A DNA stretch of 64,000 nt from Gammaproteobacteria bacterium (GCA_012103455.1 WLWT01000001.1:1908001-1972000), one strand, 5' to 3'; shown: positions 36,485 to 45,660, counted from the stretch's first letter. A program made the numbers and translations. Notes: generated from the sequence alone by a model not told the origin.

Positions 36485-36859
36485 CTACTCAGTGCGGCGG
36501 ATTGGGAGCAGCCTGACACGGGATGACACGAGGTCAACGGTGACAAGCGCGCCATCTTCAAGTGCCGAAGTGTGTGCGCGCAAAACAGACACGACATGCA
36601 TCCCGACCGCGTCAGGCAAGACATCTTGCGAGCGGAGTTGCAGCACGCTCGGACCGCTGGCATCAGTGATCGCAAGCAGGGTTGTAAAGTCGAGGTCATG
36701 GGTGAACACCATGTAGCCGTTATCGAGCGCCCAGTCGAGAATCTCAGAATCCGCCGCCCGTCCGTCTCCAACGCTGGACCAATGAACGGCTTCAAAGTTG
36801 TGCACGGACAGAAACTCCACCCAACTGGGTGGCAAATTCATGTCCAAAAGGATTTTCAC
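36485..36859 (-). CDS. DUF5615 PIN-like toxin
   Basis: The 124-aa protein starts MKILLDMNLPPSWVEFLSVH (first PIN aspartate), then HWSSVGDGRAADSEILDWAL and VFTHDLDFTTLLAIT (THDLDF acidic motif). This is the Mut7-C/DUF5615 PIN-like fold. It is preceded by and overlaps a DUF433 gene by four bases, the standard order. Unbroken, so the module may be functional. Confidence 0.85.
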   Translation of the reverse strand: MKILLDMNLPPSWVEFLSVHNFEAVHWSSVGDGRAADSEILDWALDNGYMVFTHDLDFTTLLAITDASGPSVLQLRSQDVLPDAVGMHVVSVLRAHTSALEDGALVTVDLVSSRVRLLPIRRTE

Positions 36860-37080
36860 GGGAGCGGTACTTCAGCTTCCTCGCTACGCCAGGCAGCATA
36901 CGAAAGACAGGCCTGAATATCGGGCGCTTCTAGATACGGATATGCGGCTAGAATCTCTTCTTGTGTTCTGCCGGCAGCGAGCAGTCCCACAATGGTGCCT
37001 ACAGTCACCCGTAGTCTGCGGACACAGGGTTTGCCACCCATTACGTTCGGGTCGAAGGTAATTCGAGATGTCTCATTCAT
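36856..37080 (-). CDS. DUF433 antitoxin
   Basis: The 74-aa protein reads ITFDPNVMGGKPCVRRLRVT VGTIVGLLAAGRTQEEI then AYPYLEAPDIQACLSYAAW. This is the DUF433 winged-helix signature (P-v-mGGkPcirGtRipV, i-----yP-l---di-a-l-ya). It probably represses its own promoter and neutralises the DUF5615 product. Confidence 0.85.
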   Translation of the reverse strand: MNETSRITFDPNVMGGKPCVRRLRVTVGTIVGLLAAGRTQEEILAAYPYLEAPDIQACLSYAAWRSEEAEVPLP

Positions 37081-37128
37081 CGGTGTATTATCTCAGACTT
37101 CGGGATCTTGCAGAAACAATGGGCCATC

Positions 37129-37189
37129 GTCGAACGCCAGCAATCAGCCGCTGGCGTCCTCGCCAGTCGGCTGGATTGCATTGTTGGAC
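37129..37189 (-). repeat. attC site 11
   Basis: Boundaries GTCGAAC and TTGTTGGAC, with a strong stem GCAATCAGCCG and CGGCTGGATTGC around CTGGCGTCCTCGCCAG. Confidence 0.8.
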
Positions 37190-37258
37190 GAAGCCGCTAC
37201 GCGGCAGCTTGAAGCCATTGGCTTTTACTCATGGTTTAGATGAAGCGGAGACTTCCCC

Positions 37259-38190
37259 GTGCCCGCAATTCGGCGTGTGTCATTGGGAACCCGCCTCAGG
37301 CAAGCACACGAGAAGTCCGGCTTTGAGGCGTTATACCAGAAACGCCTACGCGCCCTAAAACTCAAAGGCCATGCCCGTAAAACCATTGCGGGCTATGCCA
37401 CAGGCGTGCGCCGCCTGGGCGAACACCTCAAGCGCTGCCCGGGCGATGTCACCAAGGCAGAAGCTCGACCCCCCTGTCGACTGCCTGCTCCAAACGCCTG
37501 CCTGGGCCCCCATGAAGATTGACCGTCACGGTATTCGCTTTCTCTACGCAGAAGTCCTCGCTCAATCATGGCCCGGGCTCGATTTCGCTAAGGCGCCCAA
37601 GACCCAGCGCCTACCCGATAGCCTGACGCCAAATGAGCGTGCCCACATTCTCCACATCACTCGCCGGTTTGACCTTCAGTGCTTGGGGTTCGTCACGGAT
37701 ACGTTGGGTCTGCGCCGGGGTGACACACGGCGCCTTGGGTGCGCCGACATCGACCGTGAGCGCGGGCAGGTACCTATCCGCACCTCCAAGGGCCATCAAG
37801 CTCGCTTTGTGCTTTTGCCGTCAATGACGTTGCCGGTTCTGCGCAAGCTGTGGTGCCCTCATCGCCATCCACGAGGGGTGTTCCCTCGCCGTGACGGGGC
37901 CTCGGCCCCCGGCTCATTGGACCGCGCCAACGGGCAAAAGGGCTTTCAGCAGGGCGTTGCTGATGCACGGGTCCTAAAGCGCGTCTCGATTCATTCCCTT
38001 CGTCATAGCGACGCCCCACCTATGTTGGAGGCGGGACTCACACTCAGTGCTATTGAGCATCAACGGGGGCACGCCTGTCCTAAGACCACCGCTCGCTATG
38101 TGCCTATGACCGAGAAAAGCGCGGGCGATGCCCAGGCAATGCCGGAGGCCCTGGTTGGCCAGTTTGCATCAACCTTGCGCACCCTATGGG
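37259..38190 (+). pseudogene. Tyrosine recombinase associated with an IS91-type element, frameshifted
   Basis: The N-terminal SAM-like part is read in one frame (FEALYQKRLRALKLKGHARK, AGYATGVRRLGEHL). A shift near 37,460 moves the rest to another frame. Catalytic motifs are present: GLRRGDTRR (Arg I), SIHSLRHS (His-x-x-Arg), RGH and TTARYVPMT (nucleophilic Tyr). Such recombinases commonly precede IS91-type transposases. It is not an IntI: the IntI-specific insertion is not seen and the neighbourhood is an IS. Confidence 0.7.
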
Positions 38191-38224
38191 CTGAGGCGGG
38201 CTCGGCATCAATGCCTCACCTCGA

Positions 38225-39345
38225 TTGGCTGAGTTGGTGCGCAGCGGGATGGCCGAGTTGATTAAACACGCCGGCCCCCGCTCACCGCTCATCAACGCCA
38301 CGGCCTACAGGCTATCGCTCTTGGTCGCACGGGTGCCGTGGGGGCGACTTCGATGGATTGCACCCATTGGGCTCATCAACACTCTCGAAGGCGTTCGTGT
38401 GGTCACCGTAGTTGTCCCCGGTGCCAACACGCCAGCGCCCAGGACGGGCTGGAGCGCCAGCGGGCCAAGCGCTGGCCGGTCCCTGACTTCATGGCCACTG
38501 TTACCCTGCCCGCGGCGCTACGCGCCTTGGCCTACCGCGAACCTGAGCGCGTCTAGGCTGGCCTGTTCGCCGCTGTCGCTCAACCCCTCAAGACCTTCGG
38601 AATCAATCCTCCACCACTCAACGCCGATAGCGGCTTTTGTGCCGTACTGCCCACTCACTCGCCCCGAGTGACTGACCCTCCCCATCTACCGGTCCTCATA
38701 CCGGGTGGGGGTGTGCCGCGTCAGTCAGGTCAACCTTGCCTGTGGCGCGCGCTGGATGAGCGCGATTATCTGTTCAATGGCTTCGCCCTGGCCAAGGTGT
38801 TGCGGGCGAAGTGTCTTGATGAGTGGTGCAACAGCGGGCTCACGCTGCCTAAATCGTTGCCCAAGAAGGGGGGGGGCACTGTCAATCGGTTGGCAACGGT
38901 TTACCCGCACTGAAATATCTATCCCGCTCTCTCTACCGCGCTGTGATTGGCGAGGGCGATATGGTTCGGTTCGAACGCGCTCAGCGCACCGTTACTTTTC
39001 CTTATCGCCACGCCAAGACCCGCAAATAGGAGCCCCTGACCTGGCCCTTAGTCGAGTGCCTGTGGCGTATCGCCATGCACCTCCTGCCCAAGCGCATACC
39101 GCCGGTGCGCAACTACGGTTTGCTTCATGGCAACGCCAAGCCATTATGGCGGCTCGTGCAGTGGGTACTGCACATCGCACCGGCGCCGGTGTCACCCAAA
39201 ACGGCTAGACCTTTTCACTGCCCGCACTGCGGTTCTCCCATGCGAGGTGGGTCGTTCATACCAAACAGGGCGTTTATCTCGCCACTCGGACCGCCACTAC
39301 CGGGGGGGTGGAGTGAGTCACGGCATGGCTGCCTGAAACGCTAGC
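38225..39345 (+). pseudogene. IS91-family transposase, frameshifted
   Basis: Blocks appear over several frames in family order: CGHRSCPRCQHASAQDGLER (zinc finger), RWPVPDFMATVTLPAALRAL, VLIPGGGV, LFNGFALAKVLRAKCLDEW, then RAQRTVTFPYRHAKTRK-like sequence, FHCPHCGSPMRGGS at the end. At least three shifts are needed. With the recombinase gene it forms one decayed element of about 2.2 kb, ending near 39,530. Confidence 0.75.
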
Positions 39346-39529
39346 CTTGCGGCGCCGGCGATTGGATTGCGCCGCCACACTCACTATAGGGAGGGTGGGT
39401 CTTGGGCTATGGCATCCTCCAAGTTTGGCCCGGCTGGCTCAGGCTACCGCTCGGCTTCAACAAAGCCCAAATTCCGCCAAACCCCGCCTGCCGCCGAACA
39501 CCTCGAACTAATTGCCATACACTAAGGCT

Positions 39530-39600
39530 GCCCTAACCCCGGGCTTGTCCAACACCGGAGCAGGTCGCGGCTACGCGCGACCTAGCCTTATTTGTTAGGC
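39530..39600 (-). repeat. attC site 12 (probably partial)
   Basis: The right end TTTGTTAGGC and hairpin AGGTCGCGGCTACGCGCGACCT are clear. The left box GCCCTAAC lies beside the IS91 debris, and the outer arm may have been damaged by that insertion. Confidence 0.55.
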
Positions 39601-40123
39601 GACTTCTTCATTTGAACTTTTTATATCCCAAATTATGGTATCAGAACTGAAATCTTGTTCATTTGGCCAAGCAATGCCATGGTGAGCTGGGCGGACCAAG
39701 TTGAAATAAGCTTTGTTTTTTAGTTCTTTAAAAGCACTGCCTTTGAGATATGGCTTAACATCAAAAATTCCTGATACGCCACTACTGCTTTCTATTTGAA
39801 TTTTATAATCCTCTAATGGGGTGACTTTGACTATTTTGTCCATAACAGATACGTATCGTAAAGATTCAATTTTAAATATTGGTTCACCGACAATAGCCAA
39901 CCTCCAATCTGCTAATAGCTCTTCTTTGTGAATTTCAATCCATGCCTGAACGAGTTTCAGCTTCTTTGTGGGGAGTTGACCGCTCAGTACTTCTTCATTT
40001 TCAATAGCAATAGACGCCTCATATTCAGCATACTCCGCATGAATGTGTGGAGCACTGTGTCTTTTATTATCATAAGAAATACATCAATATGATGATGCCA
40101 TAGAACATTGAAATAGTTGGCAT
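39595..40123 (-). pseudogene. Fused DUF4160-DUF2442 TA-like protein with an early frameshift
   Basis: ATG 40123 opens MPTISMFYGIIILMYFL and stops. One frame over it continues SAPHIHAEYAEYEASIAIEN, KLKLVQAWIEIHKEELLADW (DUF4160) and, without a stop, SVMDKIVKVTPLEDYKIQ, GIFDVKPYLKGSAFKELKNK and PNEQDFSSDTIIWD (DUF2442). Normally the two are separate overlapping genes; here they form one frame. The frameshift lies near 40,075. A separate DUF2442 start at ATG 39843 is possible, so the second protein may still be made. Confidence 0.7.
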
Positions 40124-40279
40124 GGTTTCCACTCTATTTTATCGGCGTTTTTTGTCTACAGTCTTTCTCTACATAAAATCAGTAGAAAAAATAAGCAACA
40201 ATATAGCCAATTTTACACCCTAACTCACTCCTTATGTCCATGTTATTTAAACATAGCCAGATGCAAGAGTGTATGCAAC

Positions 40280-40366
40280 GCCTAACGCCAAGCTCAGCCG
40301 CGCCGCCGAAGGCGGCGTCGGGTGGAGGGGCGAAGCCCCGGAACGAACTGGAACTTTTTGTTATGC
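40280..40366 (-). repeat. attC site 13
   Basis: Boundaries GCCTAAC and TTGTTATGC. CCGCCGAAGGCGGCG and GGGGCGAAGCCCC form inner hairpins. It is the best uninterrupted relative of site 10. Confidence 0.85.
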
Positions 40367-40386
40367 CCGTACTATCAGCAGGAATA

Positions 40387-40462
40387 TTAATCAGAGATCC
40401 CATCATAGAAATCAAAATCAAACATTATTTCACCATTATCTGTAGCTGCGTCATAGTCTATA
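40387..40462 (-). pseudogene. Cassette gene 3' fragment cut off by IS630-A
   Basis: The minus strand reads DYDAATDNGEIMFDFDFYDG ISD and stops at 40387. It runs into the IS630-A end on the right. The 5' part may be the frame on the other side of the IS (41,573-42,050), but the two do not join perfectly in frame. Confidence 0.4.
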
Positions 40463-41570
40463 CCCATCGCCATTGAAAATGCGAATATAGAATACTTATA
40501 TTAGCTAGCTGATTATGGTCAAAATAAGCTTATGAACAATCATTTAACACCCAGCGAGCGCGATGAACTCATAAAATCTCATCGTAAAGAGAGAGATGGG
40601 CGTATTCGAGACCGAATAAAAGCGGTTTTAGCTTTTGATGAGGGTTATAGTTATTCAGAAATGTCTAGGATTTTGCTTTTAGATGATGAGACTATTAGAC
40701 GCCAGGTCGATGATTACTTTTCTAAAGCTAAGCTGAAGCCCGAAAACGGAGGCAGCAAAAGTGATTTAGACGAGAATGAAACAGCAAAGCTCGTTAAACA
40801 CATAGAAGGAATGACTTATCCTTATGTTAAGGACATTTGCACTTATGTGAAATTGAATTTTGGTAAGCTTTACAGTGTAAGCGGCATGACAAAATGGCTG
40901 CATCGCAATAATGTCTGCCATAAGAAGCCTCATGCAGTTCCAGCGAAAGCAAACGCACAGGCGCAAAAAGCGTTTGCCAAAGACTATGAACATCTTTCGA
41001 AAGACGCTAAAAACAAGGGTTTAATCTATTTCTCGGACAGTTTTCATCCGCAGTATCAAACGCGGTTGGCCTATGGATGGATTTTAAGAGGCACTCGAAA
41101 AAGTATTGCCACAACGGCTCGTCAAACACGATTGAATTTCATTGGTGCTGTATCTTTGGAGGGTCACACAATAATCCACACTGAAGTTGGCGGGTGAATG
41201 CGCAAACCATTAAATCTTTTCTAAAATCTCTACGCAAACGGCATGCACCAGAGAAAGACATTCATGTAATTTGGGACAATGCAGCTTATCATAAGAGCAA
41301 AGACGTTCAGTCTTATGCCAAGGACTCAAACATTAAATTACACTATTTGCCGCCCTATTCACCGAATTTAAATCCAATTGAGCGACTTTGGAAAATGATG
41401 CATGAAGCGGTTACTTATAATCGGTACTATGAGAAGTTTGTAGATTTTCGGGAAGCCTCTTTGATTTTTTTCAAGCGCATTGGAAGACGAAAGATTTTAT
41501 TGAGAAAAAGAATCACTGATAGGTTTCACATTATCAATGCACCGATGTTCGCATCTTGAAGTGTGATGGG
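40463..41570 (+). mobile_element. IS630-type element form A, complete length
   Basis: The element is 1,108 bp, with ends CCCATCGCCATTGAAAATGC and the inverse starting CCCATCACACTTCAAG, flanked by TA (40461-40462 and 41571-41572). It inserted into a cassette gene just upstream of attC site 13. Confidence 0.9.
40532..41559 (+). pseudogene. IS630-family transposase (form A), frameshifted
   Basis: The first 221 residues (MNNHLTPSERDELIKSHRKE, KGLIYFSDSFHPQYQ with catalytic Asp) end at EVGG. The rest is read from 41194 (RHAPEKDIHVIWDNAAYHKS, LPPYSPNLNPIERLWK with the last catalytic acid). Copy iii has EVERVNAQTI at this place in one frame, so a one-base change near 41,188 broke this gene. Confidence 0.85.
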
Positions 41571-41572
41571 TA

Positions 41573-42050
41573 TATATGCTCTCCACGATATAAAAATTCA
41601 GATGGGCTTGAGGTGAAATTATTTAGTGCGAACTCAATGAATTCATCTTTTGAGTGGTAGAGATTAAACTTATTGCATATATAAATTGTATTTTCGTGCT
41701 TCAAGAATGACTCTTTATAACCAGGCCAAGTAGGGGTAATCATTCTTGTGATCGTAAATAAATTCATTGGCTTTGAGGCTTCTATCAATTTCTTGAAAGC
41801 CACTTTTCACTAAAAATGACTTTGTTGAATTCATAAAAAAACTCGAAAATCTTACGATTACAGAGTTTCTACTAATATCTTGTGACTTTTTTGCACAAAA
41901 TATTAAGTGATGCCAATGATTGAAGCCTTCGCTCTTGCTGAGCGAATCAAGAGCTTGTACGTGGGTTAATCCGCATTCTCTAGAGATTGATTTTGCACAA
42001 CGCTTTATGGTCTTAACGAGTTTCTGCGAAACAAATTGAAAGTTGCTCAT
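41573..42050 (-). pseudogene. Cassette hypothetical protein, interrupted
   Basis: From ATG 42050 the frame reads MSNFQFVSQKLVKTIKRCAK, ECGLTHVQALDSLSKSEGFN HWHHL, a motif seen in small plasmid-borne proteins of unknown role. It stops after DYPYLAWL; the next frame continues YKESFLKHENTIYICNKFNL and FLYRGEHIY up to the IS630-A end. A frameshift plus the IS insertion have broken it. No function can be assigned. Confidence 0.45.
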
Positions 42051-42234
42051 TGCTACTCTTCCCAAAGTAACAGTTAGGTACCCACTTCCTACTGCTATTT
42101 GTAAAAGAGTTTAAGCTAACTATTTATGAGTCGTCCGATGAAGGTTTGCCTTGGTGGGTAGCAGGCTCCGACAAGCCCAAGTGGAAAGTAATCAACAAAT
42201 TAGCAACTGTCAATAAGTTTTTGATTGTGTGGGG

Positions 42235-42298
42235 GCATAACGACGAGGCTCAGGGGCGCGCAGCGAAGCGGAGCGTCCCCTGGAACCTATTGTTAGGC
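42235..42298 (-). repeat. attC site 14
   Basis: Boundaries GCATAAC and TTGTTAGGC. GGGGCGCGCAGCGAAGCGGA and GCGTCCCCT form a stem as in site 6. Confidence 0.8.
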
Positions 42299-42322
42299 CA
42301 GCGCCCATCCGACGCTGGCCAC

Positions 42323-42610
42323 TTAACTTATGCCCACTATAACCCAAGTTGTACAACCAGAAGCAGCGGGGGTGATCACCACACGCTGTTGGCTGATGTT
42401 CACTTCAAGCTCGGTGCCGATGGTAAAACCCGCTTGACCAAGCCAATAGCCTTTGAGTTGTATCCACGGCACGGGTGCGGATTTGCGGTAACCGGACGGG
42501 TTGATGGTAGATTGGTAGTCGTAATGCCCTGAATGGACTTTAAGGCGGCGGGAGTAGGGCAATTTTGCTTTAGCCGAGCGAGACTCTGGCTTATGATGTT
42601 TCTTAGCCAT
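42323..42610 (-). CDS. SymE-family toxin-like protein
   Basis: The 95-aa protein has a basic N-terminus (KKHHKPESRSAKAKLPYSRR) and the SymE core PVPWIQLKGYWLGQAGFTIG then VVITPAAS. SymE proteins have an AbrB-like (swapped-hairpin) fold and cleave or bind nucleic acid. In E. coli symE is repressed by the cis-antisense RNA symR and by LexA. No LexA box is obvious upstream here. It is a cassette gene between attC sites 14 and 15. Confidence 0.75.
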   Translation of the reverse strand: MAKKHHKPESRSAKAKLPYSRRLKVHSGHYDYQSTINPSGYRKSAPVPWIQLKGYWLGQAGFTIGTELEVNISQQRVVITPAASGCTTWVIVGIS

Positions 42611-42991
42611 GATTGATACCTAGAATATCGGTTGTGGTTAGCTGCCTCTGGGTGCGTCAACACTCAGGGGTAGCGCCTTTGCTTAACGAATACTGCTAAA
42701 CCATACACTCCTTTTTCGCTTGAACACTGTGATTCATAAGACTCTCTTTTGCAGGTAATTGCAATACTTTTTTGATTTTATTTTTTGGGCCGCTCATTGT
42801 GCTTTACAAGTGGAAGAGTGCGCTATTCGCCCTCGTTTAATGCAGTCCAGAGCTGAAACCCCAGTCATCGCAGCGCTTCTACTGTTGCTCTAAGGTCACA
42901 CCGGCCCCAGGAAAGCTCATGTCATTCAGTCAAACAGAAACGCGCAATTCTGACCGGTTCTTTATTTTTGAAGAAAATGTTGATTTTGGGG
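42611..42991. other. AT-rich intergenic stretch upstream of the SymE-like gene
   Basis: It holds no long gene. The plus strand has a 29-codon frame from ATG 42919 (MSFSQTETRNSDRFFIFEEN) that runs into attC site 15. There is no family evidence. An antisense RNA to the SymE 5' region could start here, but no promoter could be assigned with confidence. Confidence 0.35.
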
Positions 42992-43069
42992 GCTTAACAC
43001 CCCGCTAAACGGCCGAGCGGTAGCGAGGTCCGAGTGAGTGCAGCGAACGACTTCAGCGGGATGTTAGAG
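42992..43069 (-). repeat. attC site 15
   Basis: Boundaries GCTTAAC and GTTAGAG; arms CCCGCTAAACGG and CTTCAGCGGG pair. The NYN gene stop codon lies in the right box. Confidence 0.75.
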
Positions 43070-43810
43070 ATCATTTCCTTTCCGGGGTTCTCTTACGTAG
43101 AAATGTGTACCTCTCCGCTCTAGGTCAAATAAGCCGATGGTGGAAACCAGTTCATTCAACTTCCCATAGCCGTAGTTTCTTGGGTCGAAGTCTGTCGATG
43201 TCTTATTGACATAGCTGCCTACTGCGGAGAGCGCCGCCCATCCATCTTCTCCCGACGCGGTGTCTATCCCAGCCCTAATCAGATTCAGCAGCGAGGTGTC
43301 GCCTCGGAGCTCTTTTTGTGTCTTGCTCGGCCTATCCGTGGACGTGCGGGCGCCTTCCTTAGCTCCCGAGAACACTTCAGTATACACAAATTTGTCGCAG
43401 GCCGTTACGAAGGGCCGAGGGGTCTTCTTTTCGCCAAAGCCGTAAACACTTACCCCTTCTTCTCGTATTCGGGCTGCGAGGCGAGTGAAGTCGCTGTCAC
43501 TTGAGACCAGACAGAAGCCGGTGAAGCGGTCTGTGTATAGAAGGTCCATCGCGTCGATTATCATCGCACTATCGGTGGCACTCTTTCCCACGGTGTATCT
43601 GAACTGCTGGATTGGCTGAATCGAGTGCTCCAAGAGTACGGACTTCCACTGACCAAGGTTTGGTGTCGTCCAGTCGCCGTAAATTCTCTTGACGCTAGCG
43701 ATGCCGAGCTTCGCGACTTCTGCCAGCAGCCCTTCGACAATGGACGCGCTCGCGTTGTCGGCATCGATCAACACGGCTAGCGCTGACTCTCTTTCCCTTG
43801 GTTCCGTCAT
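43064..43810 (-). CDS. NYN-domain ribonuclease-like protein with C-terminal OST-HTH/LOTUS domain
   Basis: The 248-aa protein starts with the NYN (LabA/DUF88) pattern AVLIDADNASASIVEGLLAE (catalytic Asp), KRIYGDWTTPNLGQWK, SATDSAMIIDAMDLLY and GFCLVSSDSDFTRLAARIRE (SSDSDF acidic motif). The C-terminal part (LLNLIRAGIDTASGEDGWAA, PRNYGYGKLNELVSTIGLFD) matches OST-HTH. Such proteins are RNA-binding nucleases. As an unbroken mobile-cassette gene it could act in RNA-directed defence or regulation; that is inference. Confidence 0.8.
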   Translation of the reverse strand: MTEPRERESALAVLIDADNASASIVEGLLAEVAKLGIASVKRIYGDWTTPNLGQWKSVLLEHSIQPIQQFRYTVGKSATDSAMIIDAMDLLYTDRFTGFCLVSSDSDFTRLAARIREEGVSVYGFGEKKTPRPFVTACDKFVYTEVFSGAKEGARTSTDRPSKTQKELRGDTSLLNLIRAGIDTASGEDGWAALSAVGSYVNKTSTDFDPRNYGYGKLNELVSTIGLFDLERRGTHFYVREPRKGNDL

Positions 43811-43823
43811 AAGGCTTGTACTG

Positions 43824-43901
43824 CTCTAACGCCCACATAAACGGCGCGAGCTTGCGAGCGTCCGGCGACCGAAGGGAGCGTATTTAATGTGCTGGTTAGG
43901 C
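43824..43901 (-). repeat. attC site 16
   Basis: Boundaries CTCTAAC and GGTTAGGC. ACGGCGCGAGC and the later GGCGACCG segment form the inner stem. Confidence 0.7.
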
Positions 43902-43913
43902 GCTTGTTTGCCG

Positions 43914-44333
43914 TTAAAGCAACTGGTGTTGCGCAAAACTATAGTACCCCGTTTCTGAAATGATTAAATGGTCCAAAACCGCTACCTCAAGGATTTTACC
44001 ACCGGCCACGATTTTTTCAGTGAGCGCCCTATCCACCTTGGAAGGCTCTAAACTGCCACTGGGGTGGTTGTGTACAAGCACGACCTTGGGCGACTTTTTA
44101 CTGACCGCTAAACTGAATATTTCCAGCGGGGTGACGATAGCCGCCGATATGCTACCTAAACTAACCAATTCGATATAGGCAATTTGATGTTTGAAGGTTA
44201 AACCGATAACCCAGAAATGCTCCTTGGCACGGCCTAGCCGGTTTTCCCGCAGGAGGATTTTTTGCATGATGGCATAAATATCCTCTGGCGAACCTATTTT
44301 GATTTTTTGGTCTTTCGACAACCGGACATTCAC
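43914..44333 (-). CDS. RadC-like JAB/MPN-domain protein
   Basis: The 139-aa protein has the JAMM motif VVLVHNHPSGSLEPSKVDRA (HxHPSG then D), preceded by ENRLGRAKEHFWVIGLTFKH and followed by ILEVAVLDHLIIS. It lacks the N-terminal HhH region of chromosomal RadC, as do many plasmid and phage copies. The function is not established; DNA metabolism or peptidase roles have been proposed. It is an intact cassette gene. Confidence 0.85.
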   Translation of the reverse strand: MNVRLSKDQKIKIGSPEDIYAIMQKILLRENRLGRAKEHFWVIGLTFKHQIAYIELVSLGSISAAIVTPLEIFSLAVSKKSPKVVLVHNHPSGSLEPSKVDRALTEKIVAGGKILEVAVLDHLIISETGYYSFAQHQLL

Positions 44334-44390
44334 CCAGCTTTCCCCAACGCCCGGTTGAGAGAAAACTGCTAGACGGTGGGCGCTTTAAAC

Positions 44391-44527
44391 GCCTAACGCT
44401 TGCATGGCTATCCGTTTTAGTCAGGGATGTGGTCTACAAGATTGGTTTTCAGCAATTAAACGCTGATTTGCATGCAGATAATGTTCAAAAATTACCGTAC
44501 CTGACTTAAACGGATACCCATGTAACG
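44391..44527 (-). repeat. attC site 17 (long, VCR-like)
   Basis: The left box is GCCTAAC. The arms GCATGGCTATCCGTTTTAG and TAAACGGATACCCATG pair over about 20 positions, with AGTCAGG and CCTGACT just inside. The length of about 137 bp is close to Vibrio-type repeats, and the right core (GTAACGC) is degenerate. Confidence 0.65.
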
Positions 44528-44619
44528 CTTGCGTAAGGGGCGCGGCTAACGGATGTGGCTACACCCATAAAACTTGGTGCACCACAGCCGCCAAATTTGA
44601 GCGGCGGCGTTTTGCGCCG

Positions 44620-45445
44620 CGTCCCTTTCCGGGTAAAGGCACTGGTTACCCAGCGCCCTCCCCACAGACCCGGACGTGAAGATTTCCCTCATCCGGTTCC
44701 TCGGTTCTCCAGCATTTCCTCTAGAGAAACCCATCAGGCGACACCCCAATGGGCGCATAACTTTTGCTACCCTGACCCATTGGGCGTTTGAGCAATTCCC
44801 TGGACTTTTGGTGATATGGTTTGTGATCTCAGTGTATCTCCCATAGTGCCATCCAGAAAACGTTATACCCTGCTTCACCTTCCCTCCAGTAGGTCGCTTG
44901 AGCATCACTTCCCCACCTTCCCGATTCAGTCCCGAACCTTCGGTACTATGATCCACTAAGACTGCCGAACGCCCTTCTCGCGGTCGTTCGCTGTTCGCTA
45001 TCCTTCCACGATACCCTGCGTTGCTCTGGTTTTGTGCCTCCACCGCTTCCGATGGACTCATCGGTTGTAGAGCAACTTACCGATGCCTGGAGTATTTGGG
45101 TAAGGTTGCTCCGCTACCTTGCTTTTACAGGGAAGCTTTCGGCCCTCCCGAGTTCCCGGGCTACCTCTTTGAATGCATGGCCAGGTCTCAGATCCCGGTG
45201 GTGACCTCAATACTTGCCAGTACATATTGCGGTCTGCTGCCTTCCAGAGCGTCAAAACTGTCGGCTTTCAGTCTGTTTTCACAGAACTTATTTCCACAAC
45301 TCTACATTTTTCGGGACTCAATACTGACCCTGCATCCTTGATCCACCTGGCTTCGGACGCCCGTTGCCGGGTTTGCCCTCAGGCTTCCCTACTGTCCTGT
45401 TGGCTAGACTTTGGACAGGTGGGACTGATGTCTTTCAACACGCAC
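44620..45445 (-). mobile_element. ORF-less group II intron remnant of a different class
   Basis: The minus strand begins GTGCGTGTTGAAAG at 45445, a group II 5' consensus (GUGYG). It contains a paired 5' domain region (CTGTGAAAACAGACTGAAAG) and near 44,680 a domain-V-like hairpin: GAACCGGATGAGGGAAATC then TTCACGTCCGGGTC, followed by GTGGGGAGGG. No reverse transcriptase is present between these parts, so the ORF is deleted. It lies antisense to introns A and B, and the 3' end is uncertain. The 3' flanking GGCGGCGTTTTGCGCCGC hairpin may belong to another attC. Confidence 0.55.
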
Positions 45446-45561
45446 CCACTGGGTAACATTAATCAATTTCATCTCCTTGCGGAGAATTCCAAGATTCCGA
45501 ATTTATCTCGGCACGATGACGCACTTGTTATGCCCCGATAGCCTGAAATTACCACGGTGGC

Positions 45562-45660
45562 TTGACTTGAGCCACCCGTTTTATACACTGTGCCACAAGG
45601 AGCTTGATAACTCCAAAAGGCGGGCAAAACCGCACCCCGGAGATACTGCGGTTTTTTTGT
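45562..45660 (+). ncRNA. Candidate small RNA or leader unit 1
   Basis: A promoter-like pair TTGACT (45562) and TACACT (45584) is spaced by 16. About 35 bases later comes CTCCAAAAGGCGGGC and then a terminator-like hairpin AAACCGCA/TGCGGTTTTTTT (45627-45658). Unit 2 at 47.5 kb has the same layout and spacing, which argues for a selected transcript. Its function is unknown. The SymE-like gene lies 200 bases downstream. Confidence 0.45.

Noticed and set aside
37371..38261. Tyrosine recombinase as the missing integron integrase
   Set aside because: It sits directly in front of an IS91-type transposase, lacks a visible IntI-specific patch, is frameshifted, and lies in mid-array on the wrong strand and side for an attI-proximal integrase.
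42146..42532. Plus-strand 128-aa frame across attC 14
   Set aside because: It runs through the attC and antisense to the SymE-like gene. Only its first 35 codons could be real, and no family is recognised.
44546..45061. 171-aa minus-strand protein
   Set aside because: The open frame covers group II intron RNA structure, with sequence such as the domain V hairpin read as codons; it is not a plausible protein.
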